A DNA stretch of 64,000 nucleotides from Simplicispira sedimenti (GCF_022760965.1 NZ_JAKVIJ010000007.1:135402-199401), one strand, 5' to 3'. Shown: positions 7,751 to 16,685, counted from the stretch's first letter. Notes: a model not told the origin generated them from the sequence alone. Numbers and translations: made by a program.

Positions 7751-9556
7751 ATGAGTTACACCCAAGCCAACATCTCCAAACGCAAGTTCGACGTCGTCAT
7801 CGTCGGGGCCGGCGGCTCCGGCATGCGCGCTGCGCTCGAACTGTCTCGCGCAGGCCTGAACGTGGCCTCGCTGTCCAAGGTTTTCCCCACCCGCTCGCAC
7901 ACCGTGGCCGCCCAGGGCGGCGTGAGCGCCTCGCTGGGCAACATGTCCGAGGACAACTGGCACTACCACTTCTACGACACCATCAAGGGCTCCGACTGGC
8001 TGGGCGACCAGGACGCCATCGAGTTCATGTGCCGCGAGGCCCCCAATGTGGTGTACGAGCTGGAACACTTCGGCATGCCGTTCGACCGCAACCCCGACGG
8101 CACGATTTACCAGCGCCCCTTCGGCGGCCACACCGCCAACTATGGTGAAAAACCCGTCCAGCGCGCCTGCGCCGCAGCCGACCGCACGGGCCACGCCATG
8201 CTGCACACGCTGTACCAGCAGAACGTCAAGGCCCGCACCAACTTCTTCGTCGAATGGATGGCGCTGGATCTGATCCGCGACGCCGATGGCGACGTGGTCG
8301 GTGTCACCGCCCTGGAGATGGAAACCGGCGACCTGTACATCCTGGAAGCCAAAACCGTGCTGTTCGCCACGGGCGGCGCAGGCCGCATCTTCGCTGCCTC
8401 GACCAACGCCTTCATCAACACCGGCGACGGCCTGGGCATGGCCGCACGCGCTGGCATCCCGCTGCAGGACATGGAATTCTGGCAATTCCACCCCACCGGC
8501 GTGGCCGGCGCGGGCGTGCTGCTGACCGAAGGCTGCCGTGGCGAAGGCGCCATCCTGCTCAACAGCAATGGCGAACGCTTCATGGAGCGCTACGCCCCGA
8601 CGTTGAAGGACCTGGCTCCGCGCGACTTCGTGTCCCGCTCCATGGACCAGGAAATCAAGGAAGGCCGTGGCTGCGGTCCCAACAAGGACTACGTGCTGCT
8701 CAAGCTCGACCACCTGGGTGCAGAGACCATCCACAAGCGCCTGCCCTCGGTGTACGAAATTGGCGTCAACTTTGCCAACGTGGACATCACCAAGGAGCCG
8801 ATCCCCGTGGTGCCTACCATCCACTACCAGATGGGCGGCATCCCGACCAACGTGAATGGCCAGGTCGTCACGCACGACGGCACGGCCAACCGCATCGTCA
8901 ACGGGCTCTATGCCGTGGGCGAATGCGCCTGCGTGAGCGTGCACGGCGCCAACCGCCTGGGCACCAACTCGCTGCTGGACCTGCTGGTGTTCGGCAAGGC
9001 CGCTGGCCGCCACATCGTGGAGTTCAACAACAAGCAGAAGACCCACAAGCCACTGCCCAAGGACGCTGCAGACCGGACGCTGGAACGCCTCAACCAGCTC
9101 GAAAAATCCACCAGCGGAATCTATGCCCAGACCCTGGCTGGTGATATCCGCGCCTCCATGCAGCAGCACGCTGGCGTGTTCCGCACCCAGGCCAGCATGG
9201 ATGAAGGCGTGAAGAAGATCGCCGCCCTGCGTGAGCGCGTGGCCGAAATCACGCTGCAGGACAAGTCCAAGGTGTTCAACACCGCGCGCATCGAGGCGCT
9301 GGAAGTGGACAACCTGATCGAAGCTGCCCAGGCCACCATGGTGTCGGCGGCCGCCCGCAAGGAATGCCGCGGTGCCCACACCGTGTACGACTACGAGAAG
9401 CCCGCCGACGATGCCGATGCGCCGCTGGGCCGCAACGACAAGGAATGGCTCAAGCACACCCTGTGGCACAAGGAAAGCAACAGCCTGACCTACAAGCCCG
9501 TCAACCTCAAGCCCCTGACGGTGGACAGCGTCCCCCCGAAGGTTCGGACGTTCTGA
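7751..9556 (+). CDS. sdhA: Succinate dehydrogenase flavoprotein subunit
   Basis: Catalytic subunit of complex II that oxidises succinate to fumarate at a covalently bound FAD. The 601-residue protein has the dinucleotide fold VVIVGAGGSGMRAALEL near the N-terminus, the covalent flavin His50 in TRSHTVAAQGG, the substrate region HPTGVAGAGVLLTEGCRGEG, HYQMGGIPTN and the C-terminal RRECRGAH-like segment (here RKECRGAHTVYDYEKP). Length and motifs are complete. The next gene but one is sdhE, whose product helps insert this flavin. Confidence 0.98.
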   Translation: MSYTQANISKRKFDVVIVGAGGSGMRAALELSRAGLNVASLSKVFPTRSHTVAAQGGVSASLGNMSEDNWHYHFYDTIKGSDWLGDQDAIEFMCREAPNVVYELEHFGMPFDRNPDGTIYQRPFGGHTANYGEKPVQRACAAADRTGHAMLHTLYQQNVKARTNFFVEWMALDLIRDADGDVVGVTALEMETGDLYILEAKTVLFATGGAGRIFAASTNAFINTGDGLGMAARAGIPLQDMEFWQFHPTGVAGAGVLLTEGCRGEGAILLNSNGERFMERYAPTLKDLAPRDFVSRSMDQEIKEGRGCGPNKDYVLLKLDHLGAETIHKRLPSVYEIGVNFANVDITKEPIPVVPTIHYQMGGIPTNVNGQVVTHDGTANRIVNGLYAVGECACVSVHGANRLGTNSLLDLLVFGKAAGRHIVEFNNKQKTHKPLPKDAADRTLERLNQLEKSTSGIYAQTLAGDIRASMQQHAGVFRTQASMDEGVKKIAALRERVAEITLQDKSKVFNTARIEALEVDNLIEAAQATMVSAAARKECRGAHTVYDYEKPADDADAPLGRNDKEWLKHTLWHKESNSLTYKPVNLKPLTVDSVPPKVRTF

Positions 9557-9584
9557 TCAGGTCTTGCCCCACGAGAGAATCGCC

Positions 9585-10289
9585 ATGCAAAAACGCACAT
9601 TCCAAATCTACCGCTACGACCCGGACAAGGACGCCAAGCCCTACATGCAGACCGTCGAGATCGAACTCGACGGCCACGAACGCATGTTGCTGGACGCACT
9701 GCTCAAGCTGAAGGAAAAGGATCCCACACTGTCGTTCCGCCGCTCCTGCCGCGAAGGCGTCTGCGGCTCCGACGCGATGAACATCAACGGCAAGAACGGT
9801 CTGGCCTGCCTGACCAACATGAACACCTTGCCGGGCACCATCGTGCTCAAGCCGCTGCCGGGCCTGCCCGTGATCCGCGACCTGATCGTGGACATGACGC
9901 TGTTCTTCAAGCAGTACCACTCGATCAAGCCCTACCTGATCAACGACAGCATCCCGCCCGAGCGCGAGCGCCTGCAGTCGCCCGAAGAGCGTGAAGAGCT
10001 CGACGGCCTGTACGAGTGCATTCTGTGCGCGAGCTGCTCCACGAGCTGCCCCAGCTTCTGGTGGAACCCCGACAAGTTCGTCGGCCCCGCCGGCCTGCTG
10101 CAGGCCTACCGCTTCATTGCCGACAGCCGCGATGCAGCCACCGCCGAGCGCCTGGACAACCTGGAAGACCCGTACCGTCTGTTCCGCTGCCACACCATCA
10201 TGAACTGCGTGGACGTGTGCCCCAAGGGCCTCAAGCCCGCGCTGGCCATTGGCAAGATCAAGGAATTGATGGTGCGCCGCGCCATCTGA
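9585..10289 (+). CDS. sdhB: Succinate dehydrogenase iron-sulfur subunit
   Basis: Carries electrons from the flavoprotein to quinone through three Fe-S clusters. The 234-residue protein shows the [2Fe-2S] ligands in SCREGVCGSDAMNINGKNG (Cys55, Cys60, Asp63, then Cys75), the [4Fe-4S] motif CILCASCSTSCP and the [3Fe-4S] motif CHTIMNCVDVCPKG. The start at 9585 (MQKRTFQIYRYDP) matches the family start; an in-frame ATG seven codons earlier is less likely. It lies 28 bases after sdhA in the same operon. Confidence 0.98.
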   Translation: MQKRTFQIYRYDPDKDAKPYMQTVEIELDGHERMLLDALLKLKEKDPTLSFRRSCREGVCGSDAMNINGKNGLACLTNMNTLPGTIVLKPLPGLPVIRDLIVDMTLFFKQYHSIKPYLINDSIPPERERLQSPEEREELDGLYECILCASCSTSCPSFWWNPDKFVGPAGLLQAYRFIADSRDAATAERLDNLEDPYRLFRCHTIMNCVDVCPKGLKPALAIGKIKELMVRRAI

Positions 10290-10308
10290 AGCAAGACACG
10301 ACCACACC

Positions 10309-10629
10309 ATGGGTGAAGCAACCACCATGTCCGCGGGAGAAGCGTGCGATGCACTGCTGGATACCCGCGCGTTGAGCAAGCTGCACTGGCGCTGCCGACG
10401 CGGCTTGCTGGAAAACGACCTGTTCATCGAGCGGTTCTTCTCCCGGTATGAGTCCACCCTGACGCAACGCCATGCCGAAGGCCTGGCCGCGCTGATGGAC
10501 CTCTCGGACAACGACCTTCTGGACCTGCTGCTGCGGCGGCGCGAACCGGAAGGCGCTCTCGACACCCCTGTGGTACGCGATGTGCTGGGCATGCTCAGGC
10601 ATAGCGACCCGCCGCTGGCACCGGCCTGA
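10309..10629 (+). CDS. sdhE: FAD assembly factor SdhE (DUF339)
   Basis: Small helical protein that promotes covalent FAD attachment to SdhA. The key motif is visible as RRGLLENDLFIERF around residues 29-42, matching the RGxxExD pattern of SdhE/Sdh5, followed by the family's FEAL-like segment LMDLSDNDLLDLL. Two in-frame starts are possible, 10309 and 10327; neither has a strong ribosome-binding site, and I give the longer. It sits between sdhB (20 bases) and gltA (48 bases), the usual betaproteobacterial place. Confidence 0.9.
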   Translation: MGEATTMSAGEACDALLDTRALSKLHWRCRRGLLENDLFIERFFSRYESTLTQRHAEGLAALMDLSDNDLLDLLLRRREPEGALDTPVVRDVLGMLRHSDPPLAPA

Positions 10630-10677
10630 AGCCCTCCACGCCCCTCTCTCTTCGGTCATCTCAACAAGGACGCAACA

Positions 10678-11970
10678 ATGAAGCTCGCTGACAACAAAGC
10701 CACCCTGTCGTTCAGTAACGGCAGCCCCAGCGTGGAACTGCCGGTGTACCAGGGCAGCATCGGCCCGGATGTGATCGACATCCGCAAGCTGTACGCCCAA
10801 ACCGGCATGTTCACCTACGACCCTGGCTTCCTGTCCACGGCATCGTGCCAGTCCGCCATCACCTACATTGACGGCGACAAGGGTGAGCTGCTGTACCGCG
10901 GTTATCCCATCGAGCAACTGGCCACCAAGTGCGATTACCTGGACACCTGCTACCTGCTGCTCAAGGGTGAGTTGCCCGACGAGGGACAGCGCACCGACTT
11001 CCACAAGCGTGTGATCAATCACACCATGGTCAACGAGCAGATGCAGTTCTTCCTGCGTGGCTTCCGTCGCGATGCCCACCCCATGGCCGTGCTGACCGGT
11101 CTGGTGGGCGCTCTGTCGGCCTTCTACCACGACAGCACCGACATCAACAACCCGCAGCACCGCGACATCGCCGCAATCCGCCTGATCGCCAAGATGCCCA
11201 CGCTGGTGGCCATGGCGTACAAGTACGGCAAGGGCGAGCCCTACATGTACCCCCGCAACGACCTGTCCTACGCAGGCAACTTCCTGCGCATGATGTTCGG
11301 CACGCCTTGCGAGGACTACAAGGTGAATCCGGTCATCGAAAAGGCCATGGACCGCATCTTCATCCTGCACGCAGACCACGAGCAGAATGCCTCCACCTCT
11401 ACCGTGCGCCTGTGCGGCTCGTCCGGCACCAACCCGTTTGCGGCCATCGCCGCCGGCGTGGCCTGCCTGTGGGGCCCTGCCCACGGGGGTGCCAACGAAG
11501 CCTGCCTGAACATGCTGGAAGAAATCCAGGCCATGGGCGGCGTGGCCAAGGTGGGCGAATTCATGGAGAAGGTCAAGGACAAGAACTCCGGCGTCAAGCT
11601 GATGGGCTTCGGTCACCGCGTGTACAAGAACTACGACCCGCGCGCCAAGCTCATGCAGGAAACCTGCAATGAAGTGTTGGCCGAACTGGGCCTGGAAAAG
11701 GACCCCCTGTTCGCACTGGCCAAGCAGCTCGAAAAGATTGCCCTGGAAGACGACTACTTCGTGCAGCGCAAGCTCTACCCGAACGTGGACTTCTACTCCG
11801 GCATCGTGCAGCGCGCCATCGGCATCCCGGTGAACCTGTTCACCGGCATCTTTGCCCTGGCCCGTACCGTGGGCTGGATCGCACAGCTCAACGAAATGAT
11901 CAGCGACCCCGAGTACAAGATCGGCCGCCCGCGCCAGCTGTTCACCGGCTCGCCCCGCCGCGACATCTGA
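10678..11970 (+). CDS. gltA: Citrate synthase
   Basis: Condenses oxaloacetate and acetyl-CoA to citrate. At 430 residues it is the hexameric, NADH-sensitive Gram-negative type by length. Active-site segments are NASTSTVRLCGS, GPAHGGANEACL (catalytic His) and GFGHRVYKNYDPRA (second His and the substrate Arg). The N-terminal domain typical of the type II enzymes (first 60 residues, with DNKATLSF and SVELPVYQGSIGPDVIDI) is present. The AAGGA site nine bases before the ATG fits. It is the last gene of the sdh run, and a terminator follows 45 bases downstream. Confidence 0.98.
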   Translation: MKLADNKATLSFSNGSPSVELPVYQGSIGPDVIDIRKLYAQTGMFTYDPGFLSTASCQSAITYIDGDKGELLYRGYPIEQLATKCDYLDTCYLLLKGELPDEGQRTDFHKRVINHTMVNEQMQFFLRGFRRDAHPMAVLTGLVGALSAFYHDSTDINNPQHRDIAAIRLIAKMPTLVAMAYKYGKGEPYMYPRNDLSYAGNFLRMMFGTPCEDYKVNPVIEKAMDRIFILHADHEQNASTSTVRLCGSSGTNPFAAIAAGVACLWGPAHGGANEACLNMLEEIQAMGGVAKVGEFMEKVKDKNSGVKLMGFGHRVYKNYDPRAKLMQETCNEVLAELGLEKDPLFALAKQLEKIALEDDYFVQRKLYPNVDFYSGIVQRAIGIPVNLFTGIFALARTVGWIAQLNEMISDPEYKIGRPRQLFTGSPRRDI

Positions 11971-12014
11971 TCGCACTCCAGGTCTGCAGCGCGGCGCGTC
12001 GCAGACCTGTCCAC

Positions 12015-12039
12015 AACCCGCCTGCCCGGCGGGTTTTTT
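12015..12039 (+). terminator. Rho-independent terminator after gltA
   Basis: Stem AACCCGCC / GGCGGGTT with a five-base loop followed by a T run. It closes the sdhCDAB-sdhE-gltA transcript. Confidence 0.85.
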
Positions 12040-12133
12040 CTTTTTCAAGCCACCCAACGCCGCATACCCATGAGCGGCAGTGCGGGATTCCCCATGCACT
12101 ACAGTGGCGCCCTTTGATCCTTCGGAGCTGGCC

Positions 12134-12550
12134 ATGGCATCCAAGAAACCCCAGATCATTCTTTCTTCGCTCGACCTGGATCGCATCGAGGCCCTGCTGG
12201 CGGCCATTCCAGCCAGCGTTTTCCCCGGCAAGGCAGACCTGCAGTCCGAACTGGACCGCGCCGACGTCGTGGCACCCGAGGAAATCCCGCCGAACGTGGT
12301 GACGATGAATTCCACCGTCCAGTTCACCATCGCGGAGACGGGCAAGGATTTCTGCCTGACCCTGGTGTACCCACGTGACATGGATGGCAGTGCCGACCGT
12401 GTGTCGATCTTCGCCCCTGTGGGCAGCGCGTTGCTGGGCCTGTCGGTGGGGGATGAACTGGCCTGGCCTGGCCCGGGTGGCAAGAGCATGACCGTCAAGG
12501 TCAAGTCCATCATCTACCAGCCCGAGAGCGCTGGCGAGTTGCACCGCTGA
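12134..12550 (+). CDS. rnk: Rnk-type nucleoside diphosphate kinase regulator (GreA/GreB C-terminal fold)
   Basis: A 138-residue protein of the Rnk family, which binds RNA polymerase and was first described as a regulator of nucleoside diphosphate kinase. The N-terminal part (about 1-45) is a short coiled or helical segment and the C-terminal part (about 50-135) is the GreA/GreB-type domain: VTMNSTVQFTIAETGKDFCL, LVYPRD, FAPVGSALLGLSVGD and a final VKSIIYQPES. The start at 12134 (MASKKPQIILSS) fits the family. It lacks the long GreA coiled coil, so it is not a cleavage factor. It stands alone after the gltA terminator. Confidence 0.85.
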   Translation: MASKKPQIILSSLDLDRIEALLAAIPASVFPGKADLQSELDRADVVAPEEIPPNVVTMNSTVQFTIAETGKDFCLTLVYPRDMDGSADRVSIFAPVGSALLGLSVGDELAWPGPGGKSMTVKVKSIIYQPESAGELHR

Positions 12551-12631
12551 TTGAAGCCTGCGCAGGCGCTGGGGCCGCTGTGTGACATTGTTCCTGTGCA
12601 AAAGTCTCCGCTTGGAGCGACAATCGCGCCC

Positions 12632-13024
12632 ATGCACCTCCCTTGCCCGCCAGAGTCCATGCAAGACCCAAGCTTCGATCCCAACTCCACCAGCGCATTT
12701 CAGCGCCGCATGGAGCGGGCGCCGGAGTGGTTTTGCTCGTTTCTGGCAGGCAACCACCGCGAGAAGAACCGTCTGCGCGGTGAAATGGCCGTCATGCGCG
12801 GCTCTGTGGTGTGGCTGGTGCGCCAACGTCGGCTGGGCCGCTGGAGCCCCGAAGACCGCGCTCACCTGCGCCAGGTGATGCGCTCTGCATCGTCTGTCAG
12901 CCCCTACCTGATCATCTGGGTGGTGCCGGGTTCCATGCTGCTGCTGCCGTTCATGGCCTGGTTCATCGACATGCGGCGCAAGGGTCGGCAAACACCGGGT
13001 TTTGCCGACCACGACCACCCCTGA
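12632..13024 (+). CDS. Hypothetical protein with one C-terminal membrane helix
   Basis: A 130-residue protein if it starts at 12632; an in-frame ATG at 12659 is equally possible since neither has a clear ribosome-binding site. The first hundred residues are charged and helical (MERAPEWFCSFLAGNHREKN, RLGRWSPEDRAHLRQVM). A single hydrophobic stretch, SPYLIIWVVPGSMLLLPFMA, is followed by a basic end, RRKGRQ, suggesting an inner-membrane protein with the C-terminus inside. I do not recognise it with confidence; the YLIIWVVPGSMLLLP segment recalls LETM1-like bacterial proteins. Its stop is two bases from the stop of the convergent acyltransferase gene. Confidence 0.65.
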   Translation: MHLPCPPESMQDPSFDPNSTSAFQRRMERAPEWFCSFLAGNHREKNRLRGEMAVMRGSVVWLVRQRRLGRWSPEDRAHLRQVMRSASSVSPYLIIWVVPGSMLLLPFMAWFIDMRRKGRQTPGFADHDHP

Positions 13025-13025
13025 C

Positions 13026-14147
13026 TCACCACAGCGCCTCGACCTGCAGCACCAGCAGCCCAAGGCCCAGCATGCCGGCCTGCCAGCGCAATGCCTGCAT
13101 CCAGGTCGGTGCAGGCTGCTCCACCCAGCGGAACATCAGGCGCCCGGCCACCAGCGACAGTACGAACGCCAGCCCCATGCCCAAGGCATTGGGCACGGGC
13201 TGGGTGGGCCAGGCCTGCGCAAACGCGGCGTTGACCAGCAGGCAGACCGGAAAGTGGACCAGAAAGACCGAGTAGGACATCCGGCCCACACGCTGCAAGC
13301 CCCTGGCCCATGCCCCCGCAGGCCACTGCGGCACCTGGCGCAGCAACACCGCCAAGGTCAAAGCGGTGACGGCAGCCAGCGCAATCCGGCTGCGATAGTC
13401 CCATGCCAGGGCCGCCACTGCCAGGGCAGCCATGAGCCCCCACCACCACGCCGGACGCAGTGAACGCACGGCCCAGCACGCCAGCATGCCCAGGCCATAG
13501 GCGCCAAAGAAATACAGTCCCCACACATCCAGCTCGGGCTGGAGGTTGGCCCAGAACAGCGACGCGGCCACGCCCGCCAGCACCACCGCCTGTACGGCCC
13601 GTGCCTGCACCACCGGGGGCATCTGGGACAGCGCCGTGCGCACGCCCGCCAGCACGAGCACGGTACCCGCAAACAGTTGGAAATCGATGGCCACGTACCA
13701 CACCCCGGCCGAGAGCGCCTCCTCTCCCACCAGGTCCTGCAGCAACAGCACATGCGCCAGCAATTGCGGCCACCGGGGAGCATCGGGGACACTGGGATGC
13801 TCCAGCCACGGCCGCACCAGCGCCGCCGCCGCCATGGCCACCGCCAGCGCCGCTGCCAGCGGAATCATCAAGCGCACGAAGCGCTTGCCGATCTGCGCGG
13901 CCGCGCTGTCAAACCGCACCCAACCCTGCGGCGCCAGGCTGCTGGCGGCCAGATAGCCCCCTAGCACCAGAAACACCTGCACCGCCAGGCGCGCATGGTC
14001 ATAGAGCCAGGCGATCAGATTCGGCGCCAGCGGCAAAGCCACATCGGACATGGGACCGTAAAACGCCAGGTGGTGCCAGACGATGGCGATGCAGGCCGCG
14101 CCCTTGAGGGTGTCAATCCAAGGGGCGCGCGAAACCGGTTTTTGCAT
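13026..14147 (-). CDS. Acyltransferase family 3 membrane protein
   Basis: A 373-residue integral membrane protein of the OafA/YrhL/NolL acyltransferase-3 family, which transfers acyl groups such as acetyl to cell-surface sugars or other carriers. Visible marks are the N-terminal WIDTLKGAACIAIVWHHLAF with the active-site-region His, about ten hydrophobic helices, and a late GRMSYSVFLVHFPVCLLVNA that matches the family's S-Y-x-x-Y/F-L-x-H segment. The donor and acceptor cannot be inferred: no O-antigen or capsule genes are nearby. It is convergent with the preceding small membrane protein and divergent from amtB. Confidence 0.85.
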   Translation of the reverse strand: MQKPVSRAPWIDTLKGAACIAIVWHHLAFYGPMSDVALPLAPNLIAWLYDHARLAVQVFLVLGGYLAASSLAPQGWVRFDSAAAQIGKRFVRLMIPLAAALAVAMAAAALVRPWLEHPSVPDAPRWPQLLAHVLLLQDLVGEEALSAGVWYVAIDFQLFAGTVLVLAGVRTALSQMPPVVQARAVQAVVLAGVAASLFWANLQPELDVWGLYFFGAYGLGMLACWAVRSLRPAWWWGLMAALAVAALAWDYRSRIALAAVTALTLAVLLRQVPQWPAGAWARGLQRVGRMSYSVFLVHFPVCLLVNAAFAQAWPTQPVPNALGMGLAFVLSLVAGRLMFRWVEQPAPTWMQALRWQAGMLGLGLLVLQVEALW

Positions 14148-14214
14148 ACAGACAGCACAAGGCCGCAGCAGCCATCAGACCCTGCGGCATCAAAATATTT
14201 ATGTAAAAACGCAT

Positions 14215-14260
14215 TCTAACGCTTGTCTGTATTGCGTAAGCAGCTATTGTTTTTATAGCA
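14215..14260 (+). repeat. Two-hairpin dispersed repeat, copy 1
   Basis: Begins TCTAACGCTT, continues GCGTAAGCAGCTAT and ends TTTTATAGCA. It shares TCTAACGCTT and the AGCTAT/ATAGC hairpin with the copy at 56635, and lies just upstream of the amtB regulatory region. Confidence 0.75.
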
Positions 14261-14270
14261 ACCTGGGACA

Positions 14271-14285
14271 GCACCAAGCCAGTGC
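14271..14285 (+). promoter_or_regulatory. Candidate NtrC binding site upstream of amtB
   Basis: GCACC-N5-AGTGC matches the NtrC dyad GCACC-N5-GGTGC at nine of ten positions. Its centre is about 60 bases upstream of the start point predicted from the sigma-54 site downstream. Confidence 0.55.
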
Positions 14286-14311
14286 TGTTGTCCACAGCTC
14301 ATTCCCAAGCG

Positions 14312-14328
14312 TGGCGCATATTTTGCTT
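14312..14328 (+). promoter_or_regulatory. Candidate sigma-54 promoter of amtB
   Basis: TGGCGCATATTTTGC has the GG-N10-GC spacing required for RpoN promoters (GG at 14313-14314, GC at 14325-14326). With the NtrC-like dyad just upstream it predicts nitrogen-limited expression of amtB, with transcription starting near 14338. Confidence 0.65.
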
Positions 14329-14400
14329 TATCCCGGTGCATTCAGGCTGCGGGCACCGCCCGCGCACCACAACGGATCAATTTCGACCCCACTGACCACC

Positions 14401-15603
14401 ATGGATTCACTCAAACAGGGCGCGGACACCCTTTTCATCCTCCTGGGCGCCATCATGGTGCTTGCCATGCACGCTGGCTTTGCCTTTCTGGAACTGGGCA
14501 CGGTGCGCAAAAAGAACCAGGTCAACGCACTCGTCAAGATCCTGGTGGACTTCTCCGTTTCCACCGTCGCCTACTTTGCCCTGGGCTACAGCGTGGCCTA
14601 CGGCAGCCACTTCTTTGTGGGCGCCGAAAGCCTGGCGCAGCTCAATGGCTACGCGCTGGTCAAATTCTTCTTCCTGCTGACCTTTGCTGCGGCCATTCCC
14701 GCCATCATCTCCGGCGGCATCGCCGAACGCGCCAAGTTCTGGCCGCAACTGATGGCAACGGCCGTCATCGTGGGCCTGGTGTACCCCTTCTTCGAGGGCA
14801 TTGCCTGGAACCAACATTTCGGTGTGCAGGCCTGGATCAAGGCGTTGACGGGCGAGGAGTTCCACGACTTTGCCGGTTCCGTGGTGGTGCATGCGGTGGG
14901 TGGCTGGATCGCGCTGCCCGCTGTGCTGCTGCTGGGCTCGCGCTCCAACCGCTACCGCAAGGACGGCGCGATCTCGGCCCACCCGCCCTCCAGCATCCCG
15001 TTCCTGGCGCTGGGCGCCTGGGTGCTCGTGGTGGGCTGGTTTGGCTTCAACGTGATGAGCGCGCAGACGCTGGACAAGGTCTCGGGCCTGGTGGCCGTGA
15101 ACTCCCTCATGGCCATGGTGGGCGGGACGCTGACCGCCCTGCTGCTGGGCAGGAACGACCCCGGCTTCGTCCACAACGGGCCCTTGGCGGGCCTGGTGGC
15201 CGTGTGCGCAGGCTCCGACCTGATGCACCCGTTGGGCGCCCTCGTCGTGGGCGCCGTGGCCGGGGCCATCTTTGTGGTCATGTTCACCCTCACGCAAAAC
15301 CGCTGGAAGATCGACGACGTGCTGGGCGTGTGGCCGCTGCACGGGCTGTGCGGCACCTGGGGTGGCCTGGCGGCTGGCATTTTCGGCAGCAAGGCGCTGG
15401 GAGGCCTGGGCGGTGTAGCCTTCACCGGGCAGCTCATCGGCACGCTGATGGGCGTGTCCTGGGCCCTGCTGGGCGGAGCGCTGGTGTACGGGGCACTCAA
15501 GGCCACCGTAGGCCTGCGCCTGTCGCAGGAGGAAGAATACGACGGCGCCGACCTGTCCATCCACAAGATCAGCGCCACGCCCGACCGTGAGGTGAGCTGG
15601 TAA
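14401..15603 (+). CDS. amtB: Ammonium transporter AmtB
   Basis: Inner-membrane ammonium channel of the Amt/Rh family; 400 residues with about eleven membrane helices. It begins at helix M1 (MDSLKQGADTLFILLGAIMV) without a long leader. Visible are the family segments GGIAERAKFW, the first pore histidine in VVVHAVGGW (His164), the Asp-containing DFAGS before it, and the second pore histidine in PLHGLCGTWGG. The C-terminal tail (GADLSIHKISATPDREVSW) is where GlnK normally docks. No glnK gene precedes it here, unlike many proteobacteria. The ATG has no clear ribosome-binding site. A sigma-54 type promoter and an NtrC-like site lie upstream. Confidence 0.96.
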   Translation: MDSLKQGADTLFILLGAIMVLAMHAGFAFLELGTVRKKNQVNALVKILVDFSVSTVAYFALGYSVAYGSHFFVGAESLAQLNGYALVKFFFLLTFAAAIPAIISGGIAERAKFWPQLMATAVIVGLVYPFFEGIAWNQHFGVQAWIKALTGEEFHDFAGSVVVHAVGGWIALPAVLLLGSRSNRYRKDGAISAHPPSSIPFLALGAWVLVVGWFGFNVMSAQTLDKVSGLVAVNSLMAMVGGTLTALLLGRNDPGFVHNGPLAGLVAVCAGSDLMHPLGALVVGAVAGAIFVVMFTLTQNRWKIDDVLGVWPLHGLCGTWGGLAAGIFGSKALGGLGGVAFTGQLIGTLMGVSWALLGGALVYGALKATVGLRLSQEEEYDGADLSIHKISATPDREVSW

Positions 15604-15612
15604 GCCCCGCTG

Positions 15613-16578
15613 CTACGCGCTGCCCTGTCCTGGCAGCGCATCCAGCCACAGGCTGATGGCATGCTGGTCGGTCAGCGTGCGCACCTGCTGGTAGGCCTGC
15701 TCGGCCTCAGGAAAGCGGCGGCGCAGCAGGTTGAGCCACTGCTTGAGGCGACCCGCGCGCTGGTTGGGCTCCAGGCGTTCGCAGACCTGGCGCCAGAAGT
15801 CCTGCAGGTGCGGCACCAGCATGGGCCAGTCCACCACATCCTGGCCCGACAGGCCTGCATCCTGGGCGCGCAGGGCCCGCGCCAGCCCCGGATCGGCCAC
15901 GATGCCGCGGCCCAGCATCAGCGCCGTACAGCCAGACACGGCACGGCAGCGCAGGGCGTCTTCCACGGTCCAGATCTCGCCATTGGCCACCACGGGCACG
16001 GCCACCGCTTCGCGGATGGCGGGGATGTGTTCCCAGTAGGCCGGGGGCCGGTAGCCATCAAGCTTGGTGCGCGCGTGCACCACGATCTCACAGGCCCCGC
16101 TGTCGGCCATGGCCTGGGCACAGGCCACAGCCAGGCGGGCATCGTGGTAGCCCAGGCGCATCTTGGCCGACACGGGCAGGTGCGCAGGCACGGCCCGGCG
16201 CACCGCAGTCACCACGGCGGCAATGCGCTCGGGTTCCTGCAGCAGCGCAGCACCACCCCCGTGGCGGTTGACCGTCTTGGCCGGGCAACCGAAGTTCAGG
16301 TCGATGCCCTCGGGGCCCAACGAGGCCAGGTGGGCTGCGTTGTCGGCCATGCAGGCGGGGTCGGAGCCCAGCAACTGCGCCCGCACGGGCACGCCGCTGA
16401 GGGTACGACCGCCGGTCTGCAGTTCAGGCACATGGCGCAGAAACACCCGGTCGGGCAGCAGCGTGCCGGTTACGCGGATGAACTCAGACACGCAACGATC
16501 CACCCCACCAATGCGGGTGAGCACGTCGCGCAGCACAAAGTCGAGCAGGCCCTCCATGGGCGCCAACAGCAGGCTCAT
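15613..16578 (-). CDS. dusC: tRNA-dihydrouridine synthase, DusC type
   Basis: FMN enzyme that reduces uridine to dihydrouridine in the tRNA D-loop; DusC acts at U16. The 321-residue protein begins LLLAPMEGLLD (FMN-binding start), has DLNFGCPAKTVNRHGGG with the catalytic Cys98, MRLGYHDARL, and VVHARTKLDGYRPPAYWEHI. The W-rich insertion and the C-terminal helical RNA-binding domain (WPMLVPHLQDFWRQV and on) suit DusC rather than DusA or DusB. The ATG at 16578 is chosen because upstream codons include part of a dispersed repeat. It converges with amtB, ten bases away. Confidence 0.9.
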   Translation of the reverse strand: MSLLLAPMEGLLDFVLRDVLTRIGGVDRCVSEFIRVTGTLLPDRVFLRHVPELQTGGRTLSGVPVRAQLLGSDPACMADNAAHLASLGPEGIDLNFGCPAKTVNRHGGGAALLQEPERIAAVVTAVRRAVPAHLPVSAKMRLGYHDARLAVACAQAMADSGACEIVVHARTKLDGYRPPAYWEHIPAIREAVAVPVVANGEIWTVEDALRCRAVSGCTALMLGRGIVADPGLARALRAQDAGLSGQDVVDWPMLVPHLQDFWRQVCERLEPNQRAGRLKQWLNLLRRRFPEAEQAYQQVRTLTDQHAISLWLDALPGQGSA

Positions 16579-16630
16579 GGCTGTACGCGCACGGCTGCGC
16601 GGGGTGCAGGCGGCAAGAAAATCAAAGCCA

Positions 16631-16685
16631 AATACGCCTTCAGGGCAATGAATACAAGCGTCATAAGCTATACATTTTATAGCAA
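16631..16685 (+). repeat. Two-hairpin dispersed repeat, copy 2
   Basis: Contains ACAAGCGTCATAAGCTAT followed by ATTTTATAGCAA. It has the same order as the other copies and lies between divergent dusC and the gene at 16777. Confidence 0.7.
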
